From an uncultured Pseudomonadota bacterium (GTDB lineage Bacteria > SAR324 > NAC60-12): DNA of 15,579 bases. Under the pieces are notes generated by a model that was given only the letters and a program-made list of their open reading frames with translations, ran no database searches and was not told the DNA's origin. A program made the position numbers and the translations under genes. How positions within the stretch are numbered: position 1 is the stretch's first letter; the number at the start of each line of letters is the position of its first letter. Shown here one piece after another: positions 1 to 7,312 of this stretch. Location: NCBI GenBank assembly GCA_913056375.1, contig CAJXNF010000028.1:1-15579 (forward strand), in the 5' to 3' direction.

Positions 1-2451
1 CCTGCCAGTCCACCGCCAAGTCGCCCTGCTAAAGAAAGTCCGGCACAAATTATCTCCACACGCCGTGAAGACACAAATCCAGAGGGAACTCTCGAACTCG
101 ACAGTGACACACTGATTGGAGGCAAACGCCCAAGACGGATCCGAAGACGACGATCCGAAGAAGTACAAGAAGAAAATATCATTCGGGTCAGTGGTGACCG
201 GCAAGAGACGCCACCTCCACCACCCGAACCCGCTGTTGAAGTCCAGCAAGAAGCGAGTGAACCTGAAGAAGCTCCTGTAGAAACTACAGTGGAAGCTCAG
301 TCAGCTGACACTTCTGTAGAAGAAGTGACTGAAGAAAGGGTAGTAGAGCCTGAGCCGAAACCAGCACATCAGGAAGTAGAAACGGTTGCAGAGGTAGCTC
401 CACCACCACCTCCTCCATCCTCAGAGCCTACCAGTCGACCTGCCACCACTACCAGCGAAGAAGAAGAGCGTAAGCAGCGAGAGCGAAAGTCTGAGAAAAA
501 GGGCAGCAAAGCTCGGCATCATCGCCGCGATGAATCTGAAAATGAGGCACTGCAACGACGACAGCGAAGAGAAAACAACGAGCCTGTCGCTGTCAGCTAC
601 AACGAGGATGACGACCAGCCCCGACGCAAGCAGCGCAAGAGCGAGCGACGTAGAGATCGTCGTGTTCGTGAACAGACAGAAACAGCCAAGCATGTCTTCA
701 ATCCTCGTAAGAAAAGTATCAAGATTGGCAACGCCATCACCGTTGCAGACCTTGCTAGCCTAATCGGGATCAAGGTAACCGAAATTCTCAAGCGCCTGAT
801 GGAAAACGGAGTCATGGCTTCCATCAATCAAAGCATTCCAGGAGAAACTGCGGCGCTGATTGCTGCTGAATTTGATGTAGAAGTGGAACAGGAGACCACC
901 AATCTTGAAGAGCAGGTCTTCGAAGTAGCCGATGGCACTGATGAACGGGAGCGAGCTCCGATCGTTACCATCATGGGCCATGTCGATCATGGTAAGACCT
1001 CTCTGCTGGACAAGATTCGCTCAGCCAAAGTTACCGAAGGAGAAGCTGGAGGCATTACCCAACACATTGGGGCCTACCACGTTCGCCATAATAATCACAA
1101 CATCACTTTTCTGGATACTCCCGGTCACGAAGCCTTCACGGCTATGCGTGCCAGAGGAGCAAACGTTACGGATATCGTGATTCTTGTGGTCGCTGCCGAT
1201 GACCGGGTGCAACCACAAACCATTGAAGCGATCAATCACGCACGAGCAGCCGAAGTCCCTCTCATTGTTGCTGTCAACAAAGTAGATAAGCCGGATGCCA
1301 GCCCACAGCGTATTGAGCAAGAGTTACTAGAGCATAATTTAGTCTCCGAAGGATTGGGTGGAGACACAATCATGGTTCCAGTCTCTGCCAAAACTGGGGA
1401 TGGCATCGACAACTTATTGGAGATGGTCCTGCTGCAAGCAGAAGTATTGGAGCTAAAGGCCTTCTATGATGGGCCAGCCCGTGGAGCCATTATCGAGTCC
1501 AAGATCAGCCGTGGCAAGGGAGCGGTGGGAACTGTGCTCATCCAGCGAGGAATACTGCGTATCGGTGATTTCTTCCTGGTTGGAACCACCTGCGGACGGG
1601 TCCGAGCGATGTTCAATGATCACGGTCAACCAATTCAAGAAGCGACTCCTGCTGTTCCTGTAGAGATTACCGGGTTTGATGACGTGCCGACCACTGGGGA
1701 AACCTTCATCGTAATGGACGATGAACGCACCGCCCGACAATTGGTGCAGCAACGTTTGGAAAATCAACGGGAAGCCAATGTTTCTCAGCAGCAGAAGACG
1801 AATCTAGAAAACATCTTCAGTCAACTGGAAGAGGCTGGCAGTCTGGAACTCAACCTGCTGCTGAAGGCAGACGTTCAAGGTTCTGTCGAGGCTCTGCGCA
1901 GCTCTCTCTCGCAACTGGGCAATGAAAAGATCTCTGTACGCTTTCTGCACACAGGTCTTGGCAACGTCACAGAAACGGACGTTGTGCTGGCATCTGCCTC
2001 GGATGCGATCATCATCGCCTTCAATGTTCAGGCAGACGCAAAAGCTCGTGAGACACTGGCCCGTGAAGGTGTCGACCTACGCCTCTATGATGTAATCTAT
2101 AACGCTATCGATGATGTTCGTGCTGCCTTGCAAGGCATGCTCGCTCCAGAGATTCGTGAAGAAGTGATCGGTCGTTGCCGTGTGGATCAGATCTTTAACG
2201 CCAATCGTATTGGTAATATTTTTGGGTGTTTGGTCACAGAAGGTAAGGTTGTACGAAACTGCAAGGCTCGTGTCCTGCGCGATGAAACAGAAATTCACAA
2301 GGGACACGTTGTTTCCTTGAAACGCTTCAAGGATGACGTTCGTGAAGTCGCTCAGAATTACGAATGTGGAATCGTTCTGGACTTTCAGGATGTCCAGCAA
2401 GGTGATGTCATCGAGGCTTTCATCGAAGTCGAAGAAGCAGCAACTCTCTAG
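1..2451 (+). CDS. infB: Translation initiation factor IF-2, 5'-truncated by the window edge
   Basis: IF-2 is the GTPase that places initiator fMet-tRNA on the 30S subunit and promotes 50S joining. The frame is open from base 1 without a stop, so the true start lies upstream; the GTG at 289 is internal. At least 816 codons are visible. Codons 1 to about 230 form a low-complexity linker rich in Glu, Arg and Pro, with two short poly-Pro runs. An IF2_N domain follows (about codons 231-300). The G domain shows all five boxes: GHVDHGKT at bases 976-999, the GGITQHIGAY switch, DTPGHEAF, NKVD and SAKTGDG. Beta-barrel domain II, domain III (starting near LLLKADVQGSVEAL) and a C-terminal domain containing the GRCRVDQIF and FKDDVREV segments follow. 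The stop is directly followed by rbfA, so the genes are probably co-transcribed. Identity is certain; only the N-terminus is missing. Confidence 0.98.
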   Translation, partial: PASPPPSRPAKESPAQIISTRREDTNPEGTLELDSDTLIGGKRPRRIRRRRSEEVQEENIIRVSGDRQETPPPPPEPAVEVQQEASEPEEAPVETTVEAQSADTSVEEVTEERVVEPEPKPAHQEVETVAEVAPPPPPPSSEPTSRPATTTSEEEERKQRERKSEKKGSKARHHRRDESENEALQRRQRRENNEPVAVSYNEDDDQPRRKQRKSERRRDRRVREQTETAKHVFNPRKKSIKIGNAITVADLASLIGIKVTEILKRLMENGVMASINQSIPGETAALIAAEFDVEVEQETTNLEEQVFEVADGTDERERAPIVTIMGHVDHGKTSLLDKIRSAKVTEGEAGGITQHIGAYHVRHNNHNITFLDTPGHEAFTAMRARGANVTDIVILVVAADDRVQPQTIEAINHARAAEVPLIVAVNKVDKPDASPQRIEQELLEHNLVSEGLGGDTIMVPVSAKTGDGIDNLLEMVLLQAEVLELKAFYDGPARGAIIESKISRGKGAVGTVLIQRGILRIGDFFLVGTTCGRVRAMFNDHGQPIQEATPAVPVEITGFDDVPTTGETFIVMDDERTARQLVQQRLENQREANVSQQQKTNLENIFSQLEEAGSLELNLLLKADVQGSVEALRSSLSQLGNEKISVRFLHTGLGNVTETDVVLASASDAIIIAFNVQADAKARETLAREGVDLRLYDVIYNAIDDVRAALQGMLAPEIREEVIGRCRVDQIFNANRIGNIFGCLVTEGKVVRNCKARVLRDETEIHKGHVVSLKRFKDDVREVAQNYECGIVLDFQDVQQGDVIEAFIEVEEAATL

Positions 2452-2820
2452 ATGCGCGGTAACAAATCAGCAGAGCCAAACAATGTGCTACTGCAACGAA
2501 AGCTGGCAGAGATTCTGTTACGGGAGAGCAAAGACCCACGCTTTCGGTTGGTGACCATCAGCCGAGTTGAGGCCGCCCGAGATAATTCCTTTGCCACGGT
2601 ATACGTCAGCTTTTTCCCAAGTGAGCAAGTAGAAGAAGTCGTCACCTCGCTCAATCACGCTGCTGGATTCTTCAGCCGTTGCCTGGGCAAAGTGCTGCAA
2701 ACTCGACTGACCCCCAAGTTACGCTTTCTCTATGATGCTGGATTCGACTATAGCATGGAGATTGATCAGGCACTGCAGAAGGTAAAGAAGACAGATAGTG
2801 CTGAGGATTCTGAACATTGA
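2452..2820 (+). CDS. rbfA: 30S ribosome-binding factor A
   Basis: RbfA is a small KH-like protein that binds the 30S subunit near the 5' end of 16S rRNA and helps late subunit maturation, especially in the cold. The 122 codons match the usual family length. The core pattern is visible: an N-terminal helix (NNVLLQRKLAEILLRE), then DPRFRLVTISRVEAARDNSF and the strand TVYVSFFPSE, then the segment LQTRLTPKLRFLYDAGFD near the end. The ATG is the base right after the infB TAG, with no room for a separate leader, so translation is probably coupled to infB. The 3' end overlaps truB by 23 bp. Position between infB and truB is the classic order and supports the call. Confidence 0.95.
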   Translation: MRGNKSAEPNNVLLQRKLAEILLRESKDPRFRLVTISRVEAARDNSFATVYVSFFPSEQVEEVVTSLNHAAGFFSRCLGKVLQTRLTPKLRFLYDAGFDYSMEIDQALQKVKKTDSAEDSEH

Positions 2821-3691
2821 TAAGCCCCGTGGCTGGACTTCTTTTGATGTAATCCGCTGGGCCCGTCGTCAGTTTCAGGAGAAAAAAGCTGGGCACTTGG
2901 GTACTCTGGACCCATTGGCGACCGGAGTACTCCCAGTTTTCCTGGGCAAGGCGACCAAATTGATTTCCCTGTTCAACGAACAGGACAAGGTGTATCGTGC
3001 GACCGTTCGTTTTGGCATTCGCACTGATACTTTTGACGCAGAAGGCCAGATACTGGCTGAACGGGATCCAAGTTCCGTGAACGAAACGATGGTGAATGAG
3101 TGGCTGCAGAGGCACTTGGGGTGGCAAGATCAACAGACCCCAGTCCACTCAGCGGTCAAGCTTCAAGGTACACCGGCCTATCGACTGGCCCGTCGTGGAG
3201 AAGCACCAGAGTTACCGACGCGGCGAGTCTTCCTGGAACAACTGAAGCTCGAGTGTTTCGCGTTGCCGGAAGCAGAGATCACCGTGCATTGTTCGAAGGG
3301 CACTTATATTCGCTCACTAGCTGAGCAATTGGGCCAGGATCTACGTGTTGGCGCCCATTTATCTGCCTTGCGCCGTCTGCGCTGTGGCTCTCGATTCGTG
3401 ATCGAGGAAGCCAAAACTCCTGAGCAACTGGCTCAGGAAGTCAACCCATGGATGGATTCTTCCAGAGTGCTGAGTGACTTCCCTGCGCTGCGTCTGCCTC
3501 TGGAGGATCGGGAACGTATTCGACAAGGACAAACCGTCCCGCTGAGCCTAACTTCAGAATCAGCCGTTCCTAAGGACCATACCACCGAAGCCTGGTATCA
3601 GGCTGGTGATGAACAAGAACTCTGGGCACTTGGTTCTCTGCATCTGGGAGAGCGAGGCCCCTGTTTTCAACCGAATAAAGTATTGATCTGA
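2798..3691 (+). CDS. truB: tRNA pseudouridine(55) synthase TruB
   Basis: TruB converts U55 in the T-loop of most elongator tRNAs to pseudouridine and also acts as a tRNA folding chaperone. The 297 codons fit the family. Near the N-terminus is NIDKPRGWTSFDV, followed by the catalytic motif AGHLGTLDPLATGVLP with the nucleophile Asp at residue 38. Further on are the YRATVRFG strand, the VHSAVKLQGTPAYRLARRG segment and the CSKGTYIRSLAEQLG motif. The C-terminal part is PUA-like and ends GLY-free, so its type is less clear. The start is a GTG at 2798 inside the end of rbfA, chosen because the conserved NIDKP begins only five codons later. No ATG is available upstream in frame near the motif. Overlap with rbfA suggests translational coupling. 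Confidence 0.95.
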   Translation: MLRILNIDKPRGWTSFDVIRWARRQFQEKKAGHLGTLDPLATGVLPVFLGKATKLISLFNEQDKVYRATVRFGIRTDTFDAEGQILAERDPSSVNETMVNEWLQRHLGWQDQQTPVHSAVKLQGTPAYRLARRGEAPELPTRRVFLEQLKLECFALPEAEITVHCSKGTYIRSLAEQLGQDLRVGAHLSALRRLRCGSRFVIEEAKTPEQLAQEVNPWMDSSRVLSDFPALRLPLEDRERIRQGQTVPLSLTSESAVPKDHTTEAWYQAGDEQELWALGSLHLGERGPCFQPNKVLI

Positions 3692-3695
3692 GGAG
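3691..3695 (+). promoter_or_regulatory. Shine-Dalgarno site of rpsO
   Basis: AGGAG lies nine bases before the rpsO ATG. Its first base is also the last base of the truB TGA, so ribosomes ending on truB finish at the rpsO ribosome-binding site. This is a sequence observation; coupling is inferred. Confidence 0.7.
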
Positions 3696-3704
3696 TATCC
3701 CTGC

Positions 3705-3971
3705 ATGTTGACCAAGGAACAGAAAAATGAACTGATTCGCACCTATGGCAAGAATGAGCACGACAGTGGCTCAACAGAAGTTCAGATTGCCCTGCTGACA
3801 GCCCGAATCGTCTACCTGACTGAGCATTTCAAGCAACAACCAAAAGACTTCCACTCTCGTCGTGGGCTATTGCGCCTCGTTGGTCGACGGCGCAACTTTC
3901 TTAACTACCTCAAGGCGGAAAACGTGGATCGCTACCAGGAAATTATCCAAAAGCTGGGCATCCGCAGATAA
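3705..3971 (+). CDS. rpsO: 30S ribosomal protein S15 (uS15)
   Basis: S15 is a primary binder of the 16S rRNA central domain and forms bridge contacts with the 50S subunit. The 88-residue length is exactly that of typical bacterial S15. Hallmarks are the N-terminal helix LTKEQKNELI, then HDSGSTEVQIALLTARI, the loop HFKQQPKDFHSRRGLL and the basic RLVGRRRNFLNYLK segment that contacts rRNA, ending in KLGIRR. A good Shine-Dalgarno overlaps the truB stop. A hairpin follows shortly after the stop. The order truB-rpsO-pnp is conserved in many bacteria; in E. coli S15 represses its own translation through the mRNA leader, but I cannot identify such a pseudoknot here. Confidence 0.98.
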   Translation: MLTKEQKNELIRTYGKNEHDSGSTEVQIALLTARIVYLTEHFKQQPKDFHSRRGLLRLVGRRRNFLNYLKAENVDRYQEIIQKLGIRR

Positions 3972-3984
3972 ATAGCCACCTGCC

Positions 3985-4011
3985 AGAACGAGCCCACAGA
4001 GGGTTCGTTCT
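3985..4011 (+). terminator. Hairpin after rpsO: terminator or RNase processing site
   Basis: AGAACGAGCCC (3985-3995) pairs with GGGTTCGTTCT (4001-4011) across a 5-base loop, an 11-bp stem with one G-U pair. It begins 14 bases after the rpsO stop. No clean T-run follows (only TTCTTCC), so it may be a leaky terminator or, as in the E. coli rpsO-pnp interval, a structure protecting or processing the rpsO message. The structure is seen directly; its role is inferred. Confidence 0.6.
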
Positions 4012-4154
4012 TCCGCCAATCCCCTCTCAGGAAACAACCTGCAATTCTTGATTCCATTCGCTGCCTACTTAACAGCCATCATTCCGACGCAACACCCTCT
4101 CCAACCTTTGTCTGGTCGTTCGTCCCAAGGCTATCTTTCTACGATGCACTGCGA

Positions 4155-4183
4155 TTGGTCTCTCTTTCGATCCCTAGTATATT
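4155..4183 (+). promoter_or_regulatory. Candidate sigma70-type promoter directly before pnp
   Basis: TTGGTC (4155-4160) and TATATT (4178-4183) are separated by 17 bp. The -10 element matches the consensus at five of six positions and the -35 at three of six. Transcription would start near 4190, only about a dozen bases before the pnp ATG and right at its Shine-Dalgarno (AGGAG, 4192-4196). That leaves an unusually short leader, so this is a weak prediction. The rest of the interval 4012-4154 is pyrimidine-rich and shows no open frame. Confidence 0.3.
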
Positions 4184-4201
4184 GAAAAATCAGGAGAATC
4201 T

Positions 4202-6280
4202 ATGGAAACCGTATCTACGGCCTTCGGTAAGGCCACTCTTACACTCGAGACAGGAAAACTCGCTAAACAAGCCAACGGCTCCATCTTGGTCCGCTATGGT
4301 GACACTGTTGTATTAGTCGCCGCCACTGCCGACAAAGGTAGCGGTGTTGGTGCTGACTTTTTCCCCCTATCGGTTCACTACGTTGAAAAAGCGTACGCTG
4401 CTGGGCGTATTCCCGGTGGTTTCTTCAAGCGTGAAGGCCGCCTCTCCGAGTCAGAGACCCTAACTTCTCGGCTCATTGATCGTCCTCTACGTCCATCCTT
4501 CGATGAAAACTATCTGGCAGAAACCCTGATCATGGCCACCGTACTCAGCTCTGATCAGGACAATGCCCCCGATATCGCAGCCATGATTGGTGCTTCGGCA
4601 GCGCTCTGCGTTTCAGACATTCCCTTCTATCAACCAATTGGGGGCATCCGAGTTGGACGCATCAATGGTGAATTTGTTGTCAACCCAACGCCTGCTGAAC
4701 TAGAAGAAAGTGAGTTGAACATCATCATGGCAGCTTCGAAAGACGCCATTCTGATGGTGGAAGGGGAAGCCAAAGAGGTGAGTGAAGAAGTCATGCTGGA
4801 TGCTCTCTGGTTTGGTCAGGAACAGATCCAGCCGATCATTCAGATCCAGGAAGAGTTGATGCAACGCTGTGGCAAACCCAAACGCGAAGTTGCCATACCA
4901 GAAATTGATGAGGAGTTGCGCACCAAGGTGACCGCTGCCAGCCAGCCCAAATTAGTCGAGGCCCTGCAGATCACAGAGAAGCAGGAGCGCTATCAGCGAC
5001 TGGACGCCGTTGTTGATGAAGTGCTTGCCGAGGTCTTTCCTGAAGGCAGTGAGCCCAGCAGTGATGCTATTGGACAAGCCAAGAGCGTGATTGGTTCGGT
5101 CAAGAAAAAAGTCATGCGGGAGCGTATCCTAAAGGATCAGATTCGCATTGATGGACGAGGCCCAAAAGACATCCGCCAGATTGATTGTGAGGCACGGATT
5201 CTACCAAGAGCCCATGGCTCTGCGCTCTTCACACGTGGAGAAACCCAGGCGTTGGGTGTAGTCACTCTCGGAACGAAAGAAGATGAGCAACTCATCGATT
5301 CGCTACATGGAGTAAGCTACAAAAACTTCATGCTGCACTACAATTTCCCAAGTTTCTGTGTTGGTGAAGCTCGACCACCTAGAGGTCCTGGACGTCGTGA
5401 AATTGGCCATGGTCATCTTGCCGAGCGTGGCCTCAGCCATCTACTTCCAACTAGAGAAGAGTTTCCTTACACCATTCGTCTAGTCTCTGAAGTACTCGAA
5501 TCCAATGGCTCTTCCTCAATGGCAACGGTTTGTTCTGGTTCTCTAGCAATGATGGATGCAGGCATTCCTCTCAAGGCAGCGGCTGCCGGTATCGCCATGG
5601 GGCTGATCTATGACGACGGACAGACCAGCATTCTCTCAGATATTCTGGGTGATGAAGACCACCTAGGTGACATGGACTTCAAGGTTGTTGGCACTACCAC
5701 AGGCATCACCGCATTGCAGATGGACATCAAGATCAAGGGACTCACCCGAGAGATTGTCAAAGCATCACTGGAGCAAGCTTGTGAAGGTCGACTGCACATT
5801 CTCAAGATCATGGGAGACACCTTGGAGCAGTCTCGCGCTGGACTGTCCAGCTATGCGCCGCGCTTCATCACTCACAAGATTCCACCTGATAAGATCTCCA
5901 TCGTCATTGGCCCTGGGGGCAAGATGATCAAGAGCATCGTCGAGCGAACTGGGGTGAAGATCAACATCTCTGACGACGGTTTGGTCTCCATTGCATCCGG
6001 AGATCACAAGGCGGTAGATGCTGCCTTGGAAATTGTTCGAGATCTGACACGCACCGTAGAAATCGGCACTGTTTACGATGGGATTGTCAAGCGCGTGGTT
6101 GACTTCGGAGCTTTTGTAGAAGTCTTCCCTGGAACGGAAGGGTTGGTACACATTTCTAACTTGGCGGAAGGCCGTGTCCGTGCGGTCACGGACGTCGTTC
6201 GAGAAGGCGATACTGTCAAAGTAAAAGCCATGGGTCTTGACAAACGGGGTAAGCTGCAGCTAAGCATCAAGGACGTATAG
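4202..6280 (+). CDS. pnp: Polyribonucleotide nucleotidyltransferase (PNPase)
   Basis: PNPase degrades RNA from the 3' end using phosphate and releases nucleoside diphosphates; it can also add tails in the reverse reaction. It works as a trimer and often joins the RNA degradosome. The 692 codons show the full layout. The first RNase PH-like domain contains GRIPGGFFKREGR and SRLIDRPLRP. An alpha-helical linker follows. The second, catalytic RNase PH-like domain contains GRRXIGHG-type residues, LESNGSSSMATVCSGSLA and the acidic stretch DEDHLGDMDF followed by QMDIKIKG. A KH domain (about residues 556-615) carries the GPGGKMIK loop, and an S1 domain (about 622-692) holds the FGAFVEVFPGTEGLVHIS motif. 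AGGAG at 4192-4196 supports the ATG. A hairpin follows the stop. Confidence 0.98.
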   Translation: METVSTAFGKATLTLETGKLAKQANGSILVRYGDTVVLVAATADKGSGVGADFFPLSVHYVEKAYAAGRIPGGFFKREGRLSESETLTSRLIDRPLRPSFDENYLAETLIMATVLSSDQDNAPDIAAMIGASAALCVSDIPFYQPIGGIRVGRINGEFVVNPTPAELEESELNIIMAASKDAILMVEGEAKEVSEEVMLDALWFGQEQIQPIIQIQEELMQRCGKPKREVAIPEIDEELRTKVTAASQPKLVEALQITEKQERYQRLDAVVDEVLAEVFPEGSEPSSDAIGQAKSVIGSVKKKVMRERILKDQIRIDGRGPKDIRQIDCEARILPRAHGSALFTRGETQALGVVTLGTKEDEQLIDSLHGVSYKNFMLHYNFPSFCVGEARPPRGPGRREIGHGHLAERGLSHLLPTREEFPYTIRLVSEVLESNGSSSMATVCSGSLAMMDAGIPLKAAAAGIAMGLIYDDGQTSILSDILGDEDHLGDMDFKVVGTTTGITALQMDIKIKGLTREIVKASLEQACEGRLHILKIMGDTLEQSRAGLSSYAPRFITHKIPPDKISIVIGPGGKMIKSIVERTGVKINISDDGLVSIASGDHKAVDAALEIVRDLTRTVEIGTVYDGIVKRVVDFGAFVEVFPGTEGLVHISNLAEGRVRAVTDVVREGDTVKVKAMGLDKRGKLQLSIKDV

Positions 6281-6317
6281 GCGATTCGCACAAAAGCTGC
6301 ATTCGCCCACTCTTTCC

Positions 6318-6339
6318 TAGCGGCCGGATTGGGCCGCTG
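6318..6339 (+). terminator. Hairpin between pnp and the LPP20-family gene
   Basis: AGCGGCC (6319-6325) pairs with GGCCGCT (6332-6338) across a 6-base loop, extendable by one T-G pair. No T-run follows, so it may attenuate rather than fully terminate transcription of the translation operon. It lies 30 bp before the start of the next gene. Confidence 0.4.
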
Positions 6340-6368
6340 CTACCTACCGATTTCAGCCAGGAGACAAG

Positions 6369-7217
6369 ATGAAGACATGGATCAGCGCGTGCCTTGGACT
6401 GTTGCTGGCCAGCACAGCTTGGGGCGTTTCGATAGATGACCGTTGTCTGCAAGATGGAAACTCGGCCTGTGTCGATTGGAACCAAGGACTCGTCATTGCC
6501 GATGGCCTAGGCGTACCTGCAAAGAAAGCAGGAACCTCTGCTCAACAAAACGCTAGTGCCCAACGAGCAGCCCGGATGGATGCAGCTCGTAACATTCTAG
6601 AGATGATCAAAGGAATCAACGTCAGTTCAAATACCACGCTACAAGACGCGATGTTGACCGATGATCAAATCCGCTCCAATGTTCAGGGTATGATCTACGG
6701 CTTACGCCCTGTTGGTGCACCACGCTACTTCTCTGATGGCAGCGTTCGTGTCCGCATGGAAGCCCGACTCCAACAAGTGGTTCCACAACAAGCTCTCTTC
6801 CAGATCCCAGTGGAAATTGCTCCACCAGTAGAACTCTCTTCCAATTCCCGATCCGGCGCTCCAATCGATATGGGACGAGTTTACACCGGCTTGATCATCG
6901 ATGCGCGAGGAACCGGAGCTCAACCAGCAATGTCACCACGGGTTTTTGATGAAGCTGGGAATGAACTCTATGGTTCAGCCTATGTGGAACAAGAATTTGT
7001 TCTTAAGCACGGAATGGCCGGTTACGTCAAGGATCTGGAACAAGCAGAAACCAACGACCGAGTGGCAGGTAATCCACTGACAGTCAAAGCTGTCGGGGTC
7101 GCTGGCAAAAACAAGACGGACATTGTCCTCGCTGATCAGGACGCAGCTCGCATTCGCCAACTGGCGGCCAATCTCAACTTCCTGAGAGAAGCCCGCGTCG
7201 TCGTGTTGGTGGACTGA
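6369..7217 (+). CDS. Secreted LPP20-family protein of unknown function
   Basis: The 282-residue product begins with a Sec signal peptide: Lys at 2, a hydrophobic core, and a likely cut after Ala-Trp-Gly at 17-19. Cys8 lies inside the hydrophobic core and no lipobox Cys follows, so the protein should be soluble in the periplasm or loosely envelope-bound. Mature Cys26 and Cys34 could form a disulfide. Residues about 40-135 carry the LPP20-like pattern: a GLVIADGLGVP strand, then a helix with QRAARMDAARNILEMIKGI, then NVQGMIYG and a VRVRMEARL strand. A second alpha/beta segment (about 168-282) starts YTGLIIDARG and ends REARVVVLVD; that C-terminal extension is seen in LPP20-like proteins of several Gram-negative bacteria. 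AGGAGA at 6359-6364 supports the start. Family placement comes from pattern memory, and the molecular role is not known to me. Confidence 0.75.
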   Translation: MKTWISACLGLLLASTAWGVSIDDRCLQDGNSACVDWNQGLVIADGLGVPAKKAGTSAQQNASAQRAARMDAARNILEMIKGINVSSNTTLQDAMLTDDQIRSNVQGMIYGLRPVGAPRYFSDGSVRVRMEARLQQVVPQQALFQIPVEIAPPVELSSNSRSGAPIDMGRVYTGLIIDARGTGAQPAMSPRVFDEAGNELYGSAYVEQEFVLKHGMAGYVKDLEQAETNDRVAGNPLTVKAVGVAGKNKTDIVLADQDAARIRQLAANLNFLREARVVVLVD

Positions 7218-7226
7218 CCCTATTCC

Positions 7227-7249
7227 TGGGCGGGACTCCCTCTCGCCCA
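7227..7249 (+). terminator. Short hairpin between the LPP20-family gene and mutL
   Basis: TGGGCG (7227-7232) and CGCCCA (7244-7249) form a 6-bp stem, with GGGA/TCCC able to pair inside the loop. It sits 10 bases after the stop of the upstream gene. Only a pyrimidine-rich stretch follows, with no true T-run, so termination is uncertain. Confidence 0.3.
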
Positions 7250-7312
7250 CATCTCTCCCTGCTTTGTCCCACTCGTAGTTTTTCTTCCTCTCTTTTTGAC
7301 TCACTGTTTGCT

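Noticed and set aside
289..291. GTG at 289 as the infB start
   Set aside because: The frame is open upstream to base 1 with the same composition and no stop, so the GTG is an internal valine codon.
2798..2820. rbfA-truB overlap as a frameshift or fusion
   Set aside because: Both proteins have complete conserved ends, so the overlap is a normal coupling of adjacent genes.
2672..3148. 158-codon minus-strand frame across rbfA and truB
   Set aside because: It lies antisense to two certain genes with conserved motifs and its product resembles no family.
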